Source of the DNA: Anolis sagrei
Lineage: Eukaryota > Chordata > Lepidosauria > Squamata > Anolidae
Direction: 5' to 3'
DNA: 64,000 nt
NCBI RefSeq assembly: GCF_037176765.1
Contig: NC_090022.1
Span: forward strand, 174,389,617-174,453,616
Shown here piece by piece: positions 36,601 to 42,924 of the stretch (within the stretch, counting starts at the first letter, position 1; each line of letters opens with the position of its first letter). A program made the translations under genes and the position numbers. Under the pieces are notes generated by a model. It did not search any database. It saw nothing but the letters and a program-made list of their open reading frames with translations, and was not told where the DNA came from.

Positions 36601-39600
36601 CAGAATATTAAGGAAGAATAACTCACAATACAGCTTTGAACTGGGCTTTCTGAGTCCACACTGCCATATATCCCAGTTCAAAGCAGATATTGTGGGATTC
36701 TATTCAGCTGTGTGGAAGGGGCCAACGTAAGTTTCCAATTTCTGGAACTCTTGAAATAAGGAAATGAAAGGCATGTGAGACAGCACAGAATTACACAATG
36801 CAAACCAGATGACATTTCTCTTCCCTTTCGAAATGCCAGAACATGTAGTTTACACAATGGAGCTCCATGTAAGAAAAAAATCAGAAAAATCTATATAAAT
36901 AAAAATATAATGTTCGTTTGTGGTATTCACAGAACTCAAAAACCCCTGGACGAATTGACACAAAATTTGGACACAAGACACCGAAGAACCCAATGTATGT
37001 CCTTAACTCATTAAAACACTGATTTGGCCATTTGGGAGTTGTAGTTGCTGGGTTTTATAGTTCACCAACAATCAAAGAGCACTCTGAATCCCACCAACAA
37101 TGAAATTGGGCCAGACTTGGAATATTGTGTCCAATTCTGGGCACCACAATTCAAGAGAGATATTGACAAGCTGGAATGTGTCCAGAGGAGGGCGACTAAA
37201 ATGATCAAGGGTCTGGAAAACAAGCCCTATGAGGAGCGGCATGTTTAGCCTGAAGAAGAGAAGGCAGAGAGGAGATATGATAGCCATGTATAAATATGTG
37301 AGAGGAAGCCACAGAGAGGAGGGAGCAAGCTTGTTTTCTGCTTCCCTGGAGACTAGGTCGCGGAACAATGGCTTCAAACTACAAAAAAGGAGATTCTATC
37401 TGAACATGAGGAAGAACTTCCTGACTGTGAGAGCCGTTCAGCAGTGGAACTCTCTGCCCCGGAGTGTGGTGGAGGCTCCTTCCTTGGAGGCTTTTAAGCA
37501 GAGGCTGGATGGCCATCTGTCAGGGGTGATTTGAGTGCAATATTCCTGTTTCTTGGCAGGGGGTTGGACTGGATGGCTCATGAGGTCTCTTCCAACTCTT
37601 TGATTCTTTGATTCTTTGACTTAGCACAAAGGACTCCCATGACCAACAGAAAACACCAGAAGGGTTTGGTTGGCATTGACCTTGAGTTTGGGAGTACACC
37701 TACATTCAGAGAGCACCATGGAGTCAAACAATGGTGGATCTGGACCAAACTCTACACAAATACTAAATATGCCCAAATATGAACACTGGTGGAGTTTGGG
37801 GAAAATAGAATCTTGACATTTGAGAGTTGTAGTTGCTGGGATTTATAGTTCACCTACAATCACAGAGCATTCTGAACCCCACCAATGATAGAATTGGGCC
37901 AAACCTCCCACACAGAACCCCCATGTGGGCCACAGCAACGCATGGCAGGGGACGGCTAATAAAAATAATAAAAAGGAACATTTTCACAGAACAGAAAGTC
38001 AAACCATAATATTTGTTACCATAAGATGTAATGAATGGCTACAAAGTATGGATGGCTGAGAGCAGAATGTCAGGAAGGAGCTCAGCATAAAACTACATTC
38101 CTTATAGGTTGTCACAAATTTTGTCCCACCCTGAGAATCGGTGCATTTGCAAGAATGCATCCATCCACAACCTCTCCTTTCACACCTCCTTATTGGACTT
38201 TCTGACAAAGTTCAGTAAAGGTCTACATTCCTTGAAATGCCTACCCAGTCTTCTAACAGAAATACACATCTATATAAATAAAAATGTAATGTTCGTTAGT
38301 GGGATTAACGTCACTCAAAAACCACAGGGCGAACTGACACCAAATTTGGACACAATATGCCTATCAGGCCAACAAGAGACCATCACTCAAAAAAAAATTG
38401 ATTTTGTCATTTGGGTGTTGTAGTTGCTGGGATTTATGGTTCACCTACAATCAAAGAGCACTCTGAACTCCACCAATCTATATAAATAAAAATGTACCGT
38501 TCGTTTATAGGGTTAACAGAACTCAAAAACCACTGGATGAATTGACACCAAATTTGGACACAAGACACCTAACAACCCAATGTATGTCCTTCGCTCAAAA
38601 AAATTGATTTTGTCATTTGGGAGTTGTAGTTGCTGGGATTTATAGTTCACCTACAATCAAAGAACATTGTGAACCCCAACAACGATTGAATTGAACCAAA
38701 CTTGGCACACAGTTCTCCCATGACCAACAGAAAATACTGGAAGGGTTTGGTGGGCATTGACCTTGAGTTTTGAAGTTGTAGTTCACCTACATCCAGAGAG
38801 CACTGTGGACTCAAACAATGATGGATCTGGAACAAACTTTGCATGAATACTCAACATGCTCAAGTGTGAACACAAGTGGAGTTTGAGAAAAATAGACTTT
38901 GACATTTGGGAGTTGTATTTGCTGAGATTTATAGCTCACCTACAATCAAAGAGCATTCTGAAACCCACCAACGAGAAAATTGGGCCAAACTTTCCATACA
39001 GAACCTCCATGACCAACAGAAAATACTGTGGGTTGTTGTAGGTTTTTCCGGTGGTCTTCGGCGACCCTTCTCACCCCCTCACAACCCCCCCAGGGATCCC
39101 GACCCCCAAGTTGAGTAATGCTGCCGTAAGGCCATCCAGTCCAACTCCCTTCACCAGGACAAGAAAATCAAAGCCTTCCTGAGAAAGAGCCATCCAGCCC
39201 TAGATATAGATAAATAGATATGATTCACACACACACATGCCAGATATAGTATCAGAGATTTCAAAAGGACCTCTAAAGAAGGACAATGATATGTTACATG
39301 TTCCAGAGTAGGCAAACTAGACAATCTCCACATCAACACTGACAAGAAATACTGTTTGCCCATAAGCATAAAGAAATTATACATATTAGAAACCAACACT
39401 AGTTTCCAGGTCACCAGACTGGGCCACAGCAATCCATGGCAGGGGGCAGCTAGTTTGGTTATAAATTTGGAAAACCAAACATGTCCCATGTCAAAATATC
39501 TTGCAGTTCAGTCAGCTTCTCCTTCATCTTTGCTGTAACATGTTATTTAAGAATAGCATTTTTTTTTCTAAAGATGGATTCTCACTAGGTACATTGTGTT

Positions 39601-42139
39601 CCTACCTATCTTGTACAGAATCTGATAATTTCAGCAGATTCTGTAACTGGGTGGTTCTAGGTTTTTCCAGGCTATATGGCCATGTTCTAGAGGCATTTTC
39701 TCCTGACATTTCGCCTGCATCTATGGCAAGCATCCTCAGAGGTAGTGAGGTCTGTTGGAAGTAGGAAAATCAGTTTATATATTTATTTTTGTTTATTTTA
39801 TTTCACAGTTTTGTATACCGAGCTTCTCAACCTCATCGAGAGCCATAAAAACATATACATTCATTAAAATATCATATATCACAAATTACAAAACAACTTT
39901 AAAAACACTAAATATAAAACTACAGTGGTCAGTCGTCCTAATAAGATGGATCTGTGGAATGACCAGGATAGAACAAAGGACTCTTGTCTGCTGGAGCTAG
40001 GTGTGAATGTTTCAACTGACCACCTTAATTAGCATTTGATGGCTTGGCAGTGCCTGGGGTAATCTTTTGTTGAGAGGTGATTAGATGTGCCTGATTGTTT
40101 ACTCTCTGTTGTTTTGCTGTGGTAATTTTAGAGTTTTTTAATACTGGTAGCCAGATTTTGTTCATTTTCATGGTTTCCTCTTTTCTGTTGAAATTGTCCA
40201 CATGCTTGCGGATTTCAATGGCTTCTCTGTGTAGTCTGACATGGTGGTTGTGAGAGCAGACAAGAGTCCTTTGTCCCACCCTGGTCATTCCACAGATATA
40301 TAAACTTTACTTTATTTTCCAGACTGGGCCACAGCAACGCGTGGCAGGGGATGGCTAGTCTATATAAATAAAAGTGTAATGTTCGTTTGTGGGATTAACA
40401 GAACTCAAAAACCACTGGACGAATTGACACAAAATTGACACCTATCAGGCCAACGAGTGACCATCACTCATAAAAACACTGTAAAACACAGCAGAAAAGG
40501 CTTTAAAAGCCAAATATATATATAAAACATCAAAATGCATGTGCAAAACCACACATATGTGCAAATACACATATATCCACAAATATATAAGGTAAAGGTT
40601 TTCCCCTGACATTAAGTCCAGTCATGTCAAACTCTGTGGTGTGCTGCTCCTCTTCATTTCCAAGCCGAAGACCCGGCGTGGTCCGTAGACACCTCCAAGG
40701 TCATGTGGCCAGCATGAGCGCTGTTGCCTTCCCATCAGAGTGGTACCTACTGATCTACTCACATTTGCATGTTTTCAAACTAAGTTGCTCCAGGCACAGT
40801 CAGCCCATTGTATGCTAATCAAGGTGGTCAGTTGAAACATTCACACCTAGCTCCAGCAGACAAGAGTCCTTTGTCTCACCCTGGTCATTCCACAGATATA
40901 TAAACCCTTTTTCCTAGTTCCAACAGACCTCACTACCTCTGAGGATGCTTGCCATAGATGCAGGCGAAACATCAGGAGAGAATGCCTCTAGACCAGGGGT
41001 CCACAAACTTTTTAAGCAGAGGGCCAGGTCACAGTCCCTCAAACTGTTGGAGGGCTGGATTATAATTTGAAAAATAAAACATGAATTCCTGTGCACGCTG
41101 CACATATCTTATTTGTAATGTAAAAAACATTTAAAAACAATAAAATAATTAAAATGAGGAACAATGTTAACAAATATAAATCTATTAGTATTTCAATGGG
41201 AAGTGTGGGCCTGCTTTTGGCTGATGAGATAGGATTGTTGTTGTTGTTATGTGCTTTCAAGTCGCTTCAGACTTAGGTTGACCCTGAGCGAGAGCCGGGT
41301 AAATGACCTTGGAGGGCCGCATCTGGCCCCCGGGCCTTAGTTTGAGGACCCCTGCTCTAGAACATGGCCATACAGCCCGAAAAAACCTACAACAACCCAG
41401 TGATTCCGGCCATGAAAGCCTTCGACAATACAAGTTCACAGAAGCTGGGGCTAACAGCATGAGCTCACCCTGCTTCCCGAATTCAAACCTGTAATATTTG
41501 GTAAGGAAGTTCAGCAGCTCAGCAGTTTAACCCACTGCACACACATATATACACACACAAAACACATAGACACAAAATGGGTCACAGCAACGCGTGGCAG
41601 GGGACAGCTAGTAAATAATATAGCCCTTCATAACCAGAAGGGCTGCCCTTCAGCTCTGAGGCCCCTTCTACACTGACATATAAAATCCAATTGTTTGCTT
41701 TGAACCGGATTATATGGCAGTGTAGACTCAGATAATCAAGTTCAAGGCAGATAATGTGGATTATCTGTTTTGATAATCTGGATTATATGGCAGTGCAGAA
41801 GGGGCCTGGGAGCAATGATGGAAAAACGCCATTTAATTCAAGATGAAGTAAACATTTCACCAAAATCAAGCCAGTGCATGCTGTACAGAGAGAAGGGCTT
41901 CAGTGCCTCGCCAAACGACAACTCCCACCATCCCACAGCACGGAGCGGTGTCGAACTGCGTTAATTCTACAGTGTAGACGCACTCCAGACAGCCCTTTGC
42001 TGTCTCATTCCTGCAAGGTAGTCCAGAGGCCCGCGTACCTGTGGCTGGACCAGGCCAGCAAGGGCACCTGTCCTGTCTGCGCCGCCGCCAGGCCCAGAAG
42101 CAAGAACAGCCAAAACCCAGCAAACACCCGCAACGCCAT
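15903..42139 (-). CDS. ATP6AP1: ATP6AP1 (V-ATPase accessory subunit Ac45), complete coding region in ten exons
   Basis: Coding exons on the minus strand: 42139-42039, 33861-33735, 30177-30103, 27841-27648, 23600-23560, 23310-23225, 21892-21660, 20039-19992, 18605-18371, 16112-15903; together 1,350 bases, 449 residues, against 470 in human. Ac45 is a type I membrane glycoprotein that assembles with the Vo sector of the proton-pumping V-ATPase. A signal peptide (about residues 1-20) precedes VPLLAWSS, which parallels human VPLVLWSS. Conserved blocks include [42 protein letters not shown] and [14 protein letters not shown] and RVVR at residues 205-211 match the known furin-type processing site. 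One membrane helix spans about residues 404-426, followed by the conserved cytosolic tail [17 protein letters not shown]. There are many N-glycosylation sequons in the lumenal part. Every splice site is GT-AG and all phases agree. Confidence 0.95.
16235..16700 (+). mobile_element. L2-type LINE 3' end
   Basis: Decayed RT tail (GGACGAGACAGGGCCTTCTC) and the 3' end CCTGAGCCCCTCTGGGGTGA, GGTGGAATATAAATGCTTTA with an AAATAA tail. Confidence 0.75.
16731..16950. repeat. Local direct duplication
   Basis: A block containing TAGCCAACATGTATTTTAA with upstream CTTCTTGT-GTCTTTTACAT occurs at about 16,744-16,795 and again at 16,902-16,950, some 155 bases apart. Confidence 0.6.
16957..17110. mobile_element. 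Palindromic MITE (GGATTATATGGCAGTGTAGA family)
   Basis: It contains GGATTATATGGCAGTGTAGA twice and inverted GTCTGCTTTGAACTGGATTA. Relatives lie at 36,579-36,723, 41,660-41,808, 54,630-55,031 and 61,329-61,452. Confidence 0.6.
17250..17718 (+). mobile_element. tRNA-derived SINE with L2-type tail
   Basis: The head has the A-box region GGCAGAGCTGGCTGGGAGTC and the B box around ATCATGAGTTTGAAGCC. The tail is CCGCCCTGAGTCCCCTGCAG, GGCGGAATATAAATACTGTA then AAATAA repeats, shared with L2 3' ends. Copies lie at 59,255-59,712 and, in reverse and interrupted, 23,655-24,605. Confidence 0.8.
18195..18268 (+). mobile_element. Fragment of the L2-tailed tRNA SINE
   Basis: ATCTCCAGGAAGTATGCAAA to CAGTGAAGCGACAGCTTAT matches the body of the SINE at 17,250-17,718. 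Confidence 0.6.
18371..18605 (-). CDS. ATP6AP1: ATP6AP1 coding exon 9
   Basis: It encodes the membrane-proximal lumenal domain, from [18 protein letters not shown] to [10 protein letters not shown]. Sequons NGT, NYS and NAS are visible, and the single cysteine of YSFSC matches human YSFHC. Donor CAG|GTACGC. Confidence 0.94.
18880..19940 (+). mobile_element. L2-type LINE, C-terminal 0.8 kb with open frame
   Basis: An open frame at 18,883-19,677 encodes [80 protein letters not shown] and [16 protein letters not shown], the post-catalytic part of L2-type reverse transcriptase. The 5' part with the YADD active site is missing. The 3' end has AACCGCGTTGAGTCGCC and an (AAAT)n tail. Confidence 0.85.
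19992..20039 (-). CDS. ATP6AP1: ATP6AP1 coding exon 8 (48-base microexon)
   Basis: Joined in phase, exons 7, 8 and 9 read [17 protein letters not shown] then [11 protein letters not shown], against human RLSLTYERLFGTTVTFKF. The L-x-L-S/T-Y and T-I/V-T-F matches support it. The acceptor follows a long pyrimidine run and reads CCTTAG|GTTGG; the donor is CAC|GTAAGT. Inner AG acceptors giving 36- or 27-base exons would also keep frame but have poor pyrimidine tracts and lose the LVLSY match. Confidence 0.85.
20095..20440 (-). repeat. Unclassified interspersed repeat, copy 3
   Basis: This is the reverse complement of the repeat at 370-690 and 2,990-3,385, for example AAGCTTTATTCCCAATCCTT and CACAGGAGTGTTCACCCTTC. 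It lies about 55 bases from the 48-base ATP6AP1 exon 8. Confidence 0.55.
20875..21355 (+). mobile_element. Helitron, 5' part of a non-autonomous copy
   Basis: It begins A|TCTATATAAATAAAAATG and continues TTCGTTTGTGGGATTAACAG, the 5' end shared by all Helitron copies here. The 3' end is lost. The host sequence TGGCAGGGA stands on both sides. Confidence 0.75.
21660..21892 (-). CDS. ATP6AP1: ATP6AP1 coding exon 7
   Basis: It encodes [20 protein letters not shown] through [20 protein letters not shown] and on to TNTQNAS. It aligns with human [31 protein letters not shown] and LTFG. The 3' third, after LTFGD, is poorly conserved. Acceptor CTCCAG|G, donor TGA|GTGAGT, phase 2. Confidence 0.92.
22300..22600 (+). 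mobile_element. L2-type LINE 3' untranslated end
   Basis: GCTTGGCCCCATGTAAGCCG, CCCGAGTCCCTTTGGGGAGA and GCGGGGTAGAAAAATAAAG are the L2 3' hallmark. A C-homopolymer lies at 22,401-22,417. Confidence 0.7.
22925..23162 (-). mobile_element. CR1 LINE 3' end
   Basis: GAGTTGGAAGAGACCTCATG, GGCCATCCAGCCTCTGTTTA and GGTGGAATCTCCTTTCCTGT are the reversed CR1 3' end. It lies 63 bases from ATP6AP1 exon 6. Confidence 0.85.
23225..23310 (-). CDS. ATP6AP1: ATP6AP1 coding exon 6
   Basis: It encodes [20 protein letters not shown] and ILTALRPSR; human has [20 protein letters not shown]. It ends at the RPSR half of the furin-type site, so the cleavage site straddles the exon 6/7 junction. Donor CGG|GTATGT. 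Confidence 0.94.
23560..23600 (-). CDS. ATP6AP1: ATP6AP1 coding exon 5 (41-base small exon)
   Basis: This short exon encodes [14 protein letters not shown], matching human SSGLMAPREVLTGN. The acceptor CTGCAG|TTC and donor ATG|GTAAGT are both strong. It is too short to appear in an ORF scan and was found by joining phases across the neighbouring exons. Confidence 0.93.
23655..24605 (-). mobile_element. L2-tailed tRNA SINE interrupted by an L2
   Basis: In reverse, the SINE tail and body lie at 23,655-24,006 and the tRNA-like head (TCATGACCTTTCAGTTAGTA, CAGCTGACTCCCAGCCAGCT) at 24,450-24,605. The L2 3' end at 24,008-24,450 splits it. Confidence 0.8.
24008..24450 (+). mobile_element. L2-type LINE 3' end inserted in a SINE
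   Basis: It runs from AGATCTTCTGGAGGGGCCCT to TCTGAGTCCCTCTTCGGAGG and an (AAAT)n tail. It encodes [20 protein letters not shown], the end of an L2-type RT. Confidence 0.8.
24606..25320. other. ATP6AP1 intron 4 sequence with a short L2 tail
   Basis: A 90-base L2-type 3' tail lies at about 24,690-24,780 (GCTCTGAGTCCCCTTCGGGG). The remainder has no recognised content. Confidence 0.5.
25321..25790 (+). mobile_element. Two L2-type 3' tails in tandem
   Basis: One tail ends near 25,510 (GTAAGTCCCCCTTGGGGTGA, GGGATAGAAATATGG), the second near 25,765 (GGCGGGGTATAAATAGAG). The segment GTGGGATAGAAATATGGTAA occurs twice, at about 25,489 and 25,592. Confidence 0.65.
25828..27120 (+). mobile_element. 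L2-type LINE, 3' 1.3 kb with RT motifs
   Basis: It encodes [20 protein letters not shown], then in a shifted frame [17 protein letters not shown], the YTDD active site, and [20 protein letters not shown] through [20 protein letters not shown]. Frames change near 26,000 and 26,525, so the copy is inactive. The 3' end is TAAGCCGCATCGAGTCCCTA and GGGGTACAAATAAAG. Confidence 0.9.
27230..27607 (+). mobile_element. L2-type LINE 3' end with (ATT)n tail
   Basis: GGCTTGGCCTCATGTAAGCC, GCCCCGAGTCCCCAGCGGGG and GGTGGCGGGGTATAAATAA followed by twelve or more ATT units. It ends about 40 bases from ATP6AP1 exon 4. Confidence 0.75.
27648..27841 (-). CDS. ATP6AP1: ATP6AP1 coding exon 4
   Basis: This exon encodes [20 protein letters not shown] through [17 protein letters not shown], the best-conserved lumenal block of Ac45. 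Acceptor CAACAG|A, donor G|GTAAGT, phase 2 at the 3' end. Confidence 0.95.
28345..28640 (-). mobile_element. L2-type 3' tail and AT-rich tract
   Basis: TTTATTTATTTACAGCATTT, GCCCTTCTCAGCCCGAAGGG and GACTCAGAGCGGCTTACAAT form a reversed L2 tail, followed by about 200 bases of TAATATTA-type simple sequence. Confidence 0.6.
28768..28954 (-). mobile_element. MIR-like tRNA-derived SINE
   Basis: TATGCCTTTAAGTCACTTCT, GAGGCTGAGAGAGTGCGA and CCATGGTCACTCAATGGGTT resemble the reversed MIR/CORE-SINE class of amniotes. A second copy lies at 44,530-44,698 and a fragment at 13,253-13,345. Confidence 0.6.
28955..29866. mobile_element. SPIN-like hAT termini enclosing Helitron-like sequence, copy 2
   Basis: The left part CAACCTTCCTAATGTTATAA, CATGTTGTGGTGACCCCCAA and TTTGCTACTGTTACGAATCG matches SPIN-type hATs. 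The middle matches local Helitrons. The right end GGGACCCACAGGTTCAGAAC then CACTG is a hAT terminus. A GC-rich block at 29,635-29,790 holds two oppositely oriented CCAAT motifs (GGCCAATCAC, CTATTGGTGG). Confidence 0.65.
30103..30177 (-). CDS. ATP6AP1: ATP6AP1 coding exon 3
   Basis: This 75-base phase-0 exon encodes [20 protein letters not shown] and five further residues. Only a few residues differ from human [20 protein letters not shown]. Acceptor CCCAG|C, donor GAG|GTGAGT. Confidence 0.95.
30336..30465. mobile_element. 130-base hAT MITE with target duplication
   Basis: Terminal inverted repeats CAGTGGTTCTCAACCTGTGG and its complement bound the element. Eight-base flanks ATCTAGTC and ATGTAGTC (30,328-30,335 and 30,466-30,473) differ at one base, as expected of an aged hAT target duplication. 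Confidence 0.9.
30759..30917 (-). mobile_element. Penelope-like element terminal fragment
   Basis: GGGTTGTTGTAGGTTTTTTT to CTGTGGAATGATCAGGGTGG matches the terminal 160 bases of the family. Confidence 0.75.
31370..31535. repeat. Inverted pair of L2-type tails
   Basis: A reversed tail (ATTTATTTATTT, TACCGCCTTTCTCAGCC) is followed at once by a forward tail (CCCCTAGGGGTGAGAAAAGC, GGTATATAAATGCTG), which could fold back. Confidence 0.6.
31687..31956 (+). mobile_element. tRNA-derived SINE (GTCGTGTC-tailed family), near full length
   Basis: The head GGAGCTCCCGGTGGCACAGT has the A box and AGGTTGCAGGTTCGAATCT the B box of a tRNA promoter. The body ends GTTGCTCCTGACACGACA then an A run. It is about 270 bases long. 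Confidence 0.9.
32534..33165 (+). mobile_element. L2-type LINE 3' end
   Basis: CACCTACAAAGCCCTAAACG, GATGAGGGACAGGGCCTTCT and the 3' hallmark AAGCCGCATCGAGTCCTTCG with an (AAT)n tail. Confidence 0.85.
33167..33699. mobile_element. Palindromic-ended DNA transposon (TATATACTCGAGTATAAGCC)
   Basis: The left end TATATACTCGAGTATAAGCC and the right end GGTTATACTTGAGTATATA are near-perfect inverted repeats, and internal copies of CGAGTATAAGCC repeat the motif. The inside is AT-rich and non-coding. A TA dinucleotide at each end is compatible with a Tc1/mariner-type element, which is not proven. It ends 35 bases from the ATP6AP1 exon 2 donor. Confidence 0.7.
33735..33861 (-). CDS. ATP6AP1: ATP6AP1 coding exon 2
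   Basis: It encodes residues 34-76, [14 protein letters not shown] through NVLLFLQEK, and aligns with human DLWAPAADTHEGHI to NVLLFLQDK. The acceptor is GAAGCAG|A and the donor AAA|GTGAGT. A palindromic DNA transposon ends 35 bases inside the following intron. Confidence 0.94.
34110..34506 (+). mobile_element. Penelope-like element, 3' coding end and terminus
   Basis: It encodes [20 protein letters not shown] then VLKNSK, the extreme C-terminus of the GIY-YIG endonuclease region of Penelope-like proteins, followed by the non-coding end common to the family. Confidence 0.8.
35073..35260. mobile_element. Penelope-like element, foldback copy with 13-base target duplication
   Basis: Inverted arms (ATGGCCATGTTCTAGAGGCA and its complement) meet near 35,195. 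Perfect direct repeats AAAATATCTTTAT at 35,060-35,072 and 35,261-35,273 mark the L1 target. Confidence 0.85.
35353..35820. mobile_element. Penelope-like element, 468-base foldback with 12-base target duplication
   Basis: It starts GTATTGTCGAAGGCTTTCAT and ends in the complementary sequence, so both ends carry the family terminus. Flanks ATTCCCAATATT and ATTTCCAATATT differ at one base. Confidence 0.85.
35961..36575. other. ATP6AP1 intron 1 sequence with nothing recognised
   Basis: No repeat family, RNA or exon was recognised. Conserved-looking splice signals were not found. Confidence 0.45.
36579..36723. mobile_element. Palindromic MITE, about 145 bases
   Basis: The ends GGGCCCTTCCACACAGTCAT and GCTGTGTGGAAGGGGCC are inverted repeats around inner arms with CCCAGTTCAAAGCAGATATT. 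Confidence 0.75.
36890..37959 (+). mobile_element. Helitron with both termini, interrupted by CR1
   Basis: It starts A|TCTATATAAATAAAAATA and ends GGGGACGGCTAA|T, consistent with A-T target insertion. A CR1 fragment occupies 37,115-37,617. Without it the Helitron is about 570 bases and non-coding. Confidence 0.85.
37115..37617 (+). mobile_element. CR1 LINE 3' end nested in a Helitron
   Basis: It encodes [20 protein letters not shown]-type CR1 C-terminal sequence ([40 protein letters not shown]) and ends with the tandem ATTCTTTG octamer typical of CR1. ACTTGG and ACTTAG flank it. Confidence 0.85.
38269..38476 (+). mobile_element. Helitron, 5' fragment joined to the next copy
   Basis: It starts A|TCTATATAAATAAAAATG and runs 208 bases to CTCCACCAA, where the next Helitron begins at once. 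Confidence 0.75.
38477..39453 (+). mobile_element. Helitron with both termini (977 bases)
   Basis: It starts A|TCTATATAAATAAAAATG and ends GGGGGCAGCTAG|T. About 75 bases near 39,030-39,120 match the SPIN-like right end, and a segment from 39,130 (GGCCATCCAGTCCAACTCCC) resembles a CR1 3' end, so the cargo is mixed. Confidence 0.8.
39648..40312 (-). mobile_element. Penelope-like element, long 3' fragment with an inserted L2-type tail
   Basis: From GGGTGGTTCTAGGTTTTTCC to CCTGGTCATTCCACAGATAT. The minus strand encodes [20 protein letters not shown] then [16 protein letters not shown], the Penelope C-terminus. About 165 bases at 39,778-39,945 are a reversed L2-type tail. Confidence 0.8.
40318..40358 (+). 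mobile_element. Helitron 3' end directly abutting another Helitron
   Basis: CAGCAACGCGTGGCAGGGGA TGGCTAG is the family 3' end; the next base starts the TCTATATAAATAAAAG 5' end of the following copy. Confidence 0.8.
40781..41431 (+). mobile_element. Penelope-like element split by a hAT element
   Basis: The left half GTTGCTCCAGGCACAGTCAG to AGAATGCCTCTAGAC and right half CTCTAGAACATGGCCATACA to GCCTTCGACAATAC form one copy ending at the family terminus. AAGTT stands on both sides. Confidence 0.8.
40994..41354. mobile_element. 361-base non-autonomous hAT element
   Basis: Ends CAGGGGTCC and GGACCCCTG are inverted repeats, with GGGCCGCATCTGGCCCCCGG inside the right end. Flanks CTCTAGAC and CTCTAGAA give an 8-base target duplication with one change. 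Confidence 0.9.
41660..41808. mobile_element. Palindromic MITE, about 150 bases
   Basis: GGCCCCTTCTACACTGACAT and ATGGCAGTGCAGAAGGGGCC are terminal inverted repeats, with CGGATTATATGGCAGTGTAG inside. Confidence 0.75.
42039..42139 (-). CDS. ATP6AP1: ATP6AP1 coding exon 1 (start codon and signal peptide)
   Basis: The start ATG at 42,137-42,139 lies in AAGATGG, a good initiation context, and begins [20 protein letters not shown], a classic signal peptide. An in-frame ATG 36 codons upstream (42,247) would put a polar leader before the signal peptide and sits among promoter CCAAT boxes, so I chose the inner start. The exon ends CAG|GTACGC, phase 2. Confidence 0.93.
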
Positions 42140-42149
42140 CTTTCTTCCC

Positions 42150-42300
42150 TCTCTGCTCCTTTCACCGCTGCTTCCCTTCGCCTGCTCTCCCGGCGCGTCA
42201 CAGCCAATCAGAACGGGAGGAGGATATTGGTTCCAAAAGGCAGCCAATAGGGACGCGAAGTAGGATCAGCCGCAGCCAATAGAAACCTCCTTCCTATCGC
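42150..42300 (-). promoter_or_regulatory. ATP6AP1: ATP6AP1 promoter region with three CCAAT boxes
   Basis: Three CCAAT motifs on the plus strand at 42,204-42,208, 42,244-42,248 and 42,276-42,280 are spaced 40 and 32 bases apart, upstream of the ATP6AP1 start codon in a GC-rich stretch. Regularly spaced CCAAT boxes with about 30-base spacing are a known NF-Y arrangement in TATA-less housekeeping promoters. No TATA box was seen. Confidence 0.6.
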
Positions 42301-42349
42301 CTATGATTTCCTTCTCCTTCGTAGGAGGTTCCTCGCCTTCCAGAGGCCT

Positions 42350-42475
42350 TTGGTGCTCCAGAGGTTTGGACTTCAGCTCCCAGAAGCCTCAGCCATTGTG
42401 GCCACTGGCGTGGGATTATGGGAGTTGAAGTCCAAAATACCTGGAGGGCCACAGCTTGAGAACCAGTGCCATGGA
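42350..42475. mobile_element. Decayed hAT-type MITE
   Basis: TTGGACTTCAGCTCCCAGAA and GGGAGTTGAAGTCCAAAATA are inverted arms, ending GGCCACAGCTTGAGAACCAG. It sits just upstream of the ATP6AP1 promoter. Confidence 0.6.
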
Positions 42476-42638
42476 TGACTAACTGCTTGGGCCAAGGTTC
42501 AAGTCTCTCTCCAGCCATGGAGCCCAGTGGGTGACCTTGTCCTTTAGCCTCACTTCCTTGAAAGAACTGCTGGGAAAAGGAAAGGAAAAGAAGGTAAAGA
42601 GTGCATAGAGTTCCACCTTGTCTCCTGTGCTATGCTAA

Positions 42639-42760
42639 TAATATAATATAATATAATATAATATAATATAATATAATATAATATAATTTATATACATATA
42701 ATATTAATATTATAATGTAATGCAATATAATACTAATGATAATAATAATATGATACTAGG
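42639..42760. repeat. (AATAT)n microsatellite and AT-rich tract
   Basis: About ten AATAT units followed by TA-rich sequence. Confidence 0.85.
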
Positions 42761-42764
42761 ACGT

Positions 42765-42885
42765 TAAGATCGCCTGGGGAGGCCCTGCTCTCGGTCCCGT
42801 CTGCGTCACAAGTACATCTGGCGCTGGGATGAAAGACAGGGCCTTCTCAGTAGTGGCCCCTCAGCTGTGGAACGCCCATCATATT
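42765..42885 (+). mobile_element. L2-type LINE coding fragment
   Basis: AAGATCGCCTGGGGAGGCCC and GACAGGGCCTTCTCAGTAGT match the end of the L2 RT frame. Confidence 0.7.
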
Positions 42886-42924
42886 ATTATTATGATTAGT
42901 ATTATATTGCATTACATTATAATA

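Larger units (their letters stand above)
40591..41541 (-). mobile_element. Sauria-type SINE, split by a Penelope-like insertion
   Basis: GGTAAAGGTTTTCCCCTGAC, TTAAGTCCAGTC and AAGGTCATGTGGCCAGCATG are the reversed BovB-like tail and body. After the insertion the head resumes with CAGAAGCTGGGGCTAACAGC and CAGTTTAACCCACTGC. Confidence 0.8.
40359..41611 (+). mobile_element. Helitron host of a four-level nest
   Basis: It begins TCTATATAAATAAAAGTG and ends GGGGACAGCTAG|T. It contains a Sauria-type SINE (40,591-41,541), which contains a Penelope-like copy, which contains a 361-base hAT element. Confidence 0.85.

Noticed and set aside
42140-42247. Upstream in-frame ATG of ATP6AP1 at 42,247
   Set aside because: It would add 36 residues before the signal peptide and lies within the CCAAT-box region; the inner ATG has a better context and matches the family.
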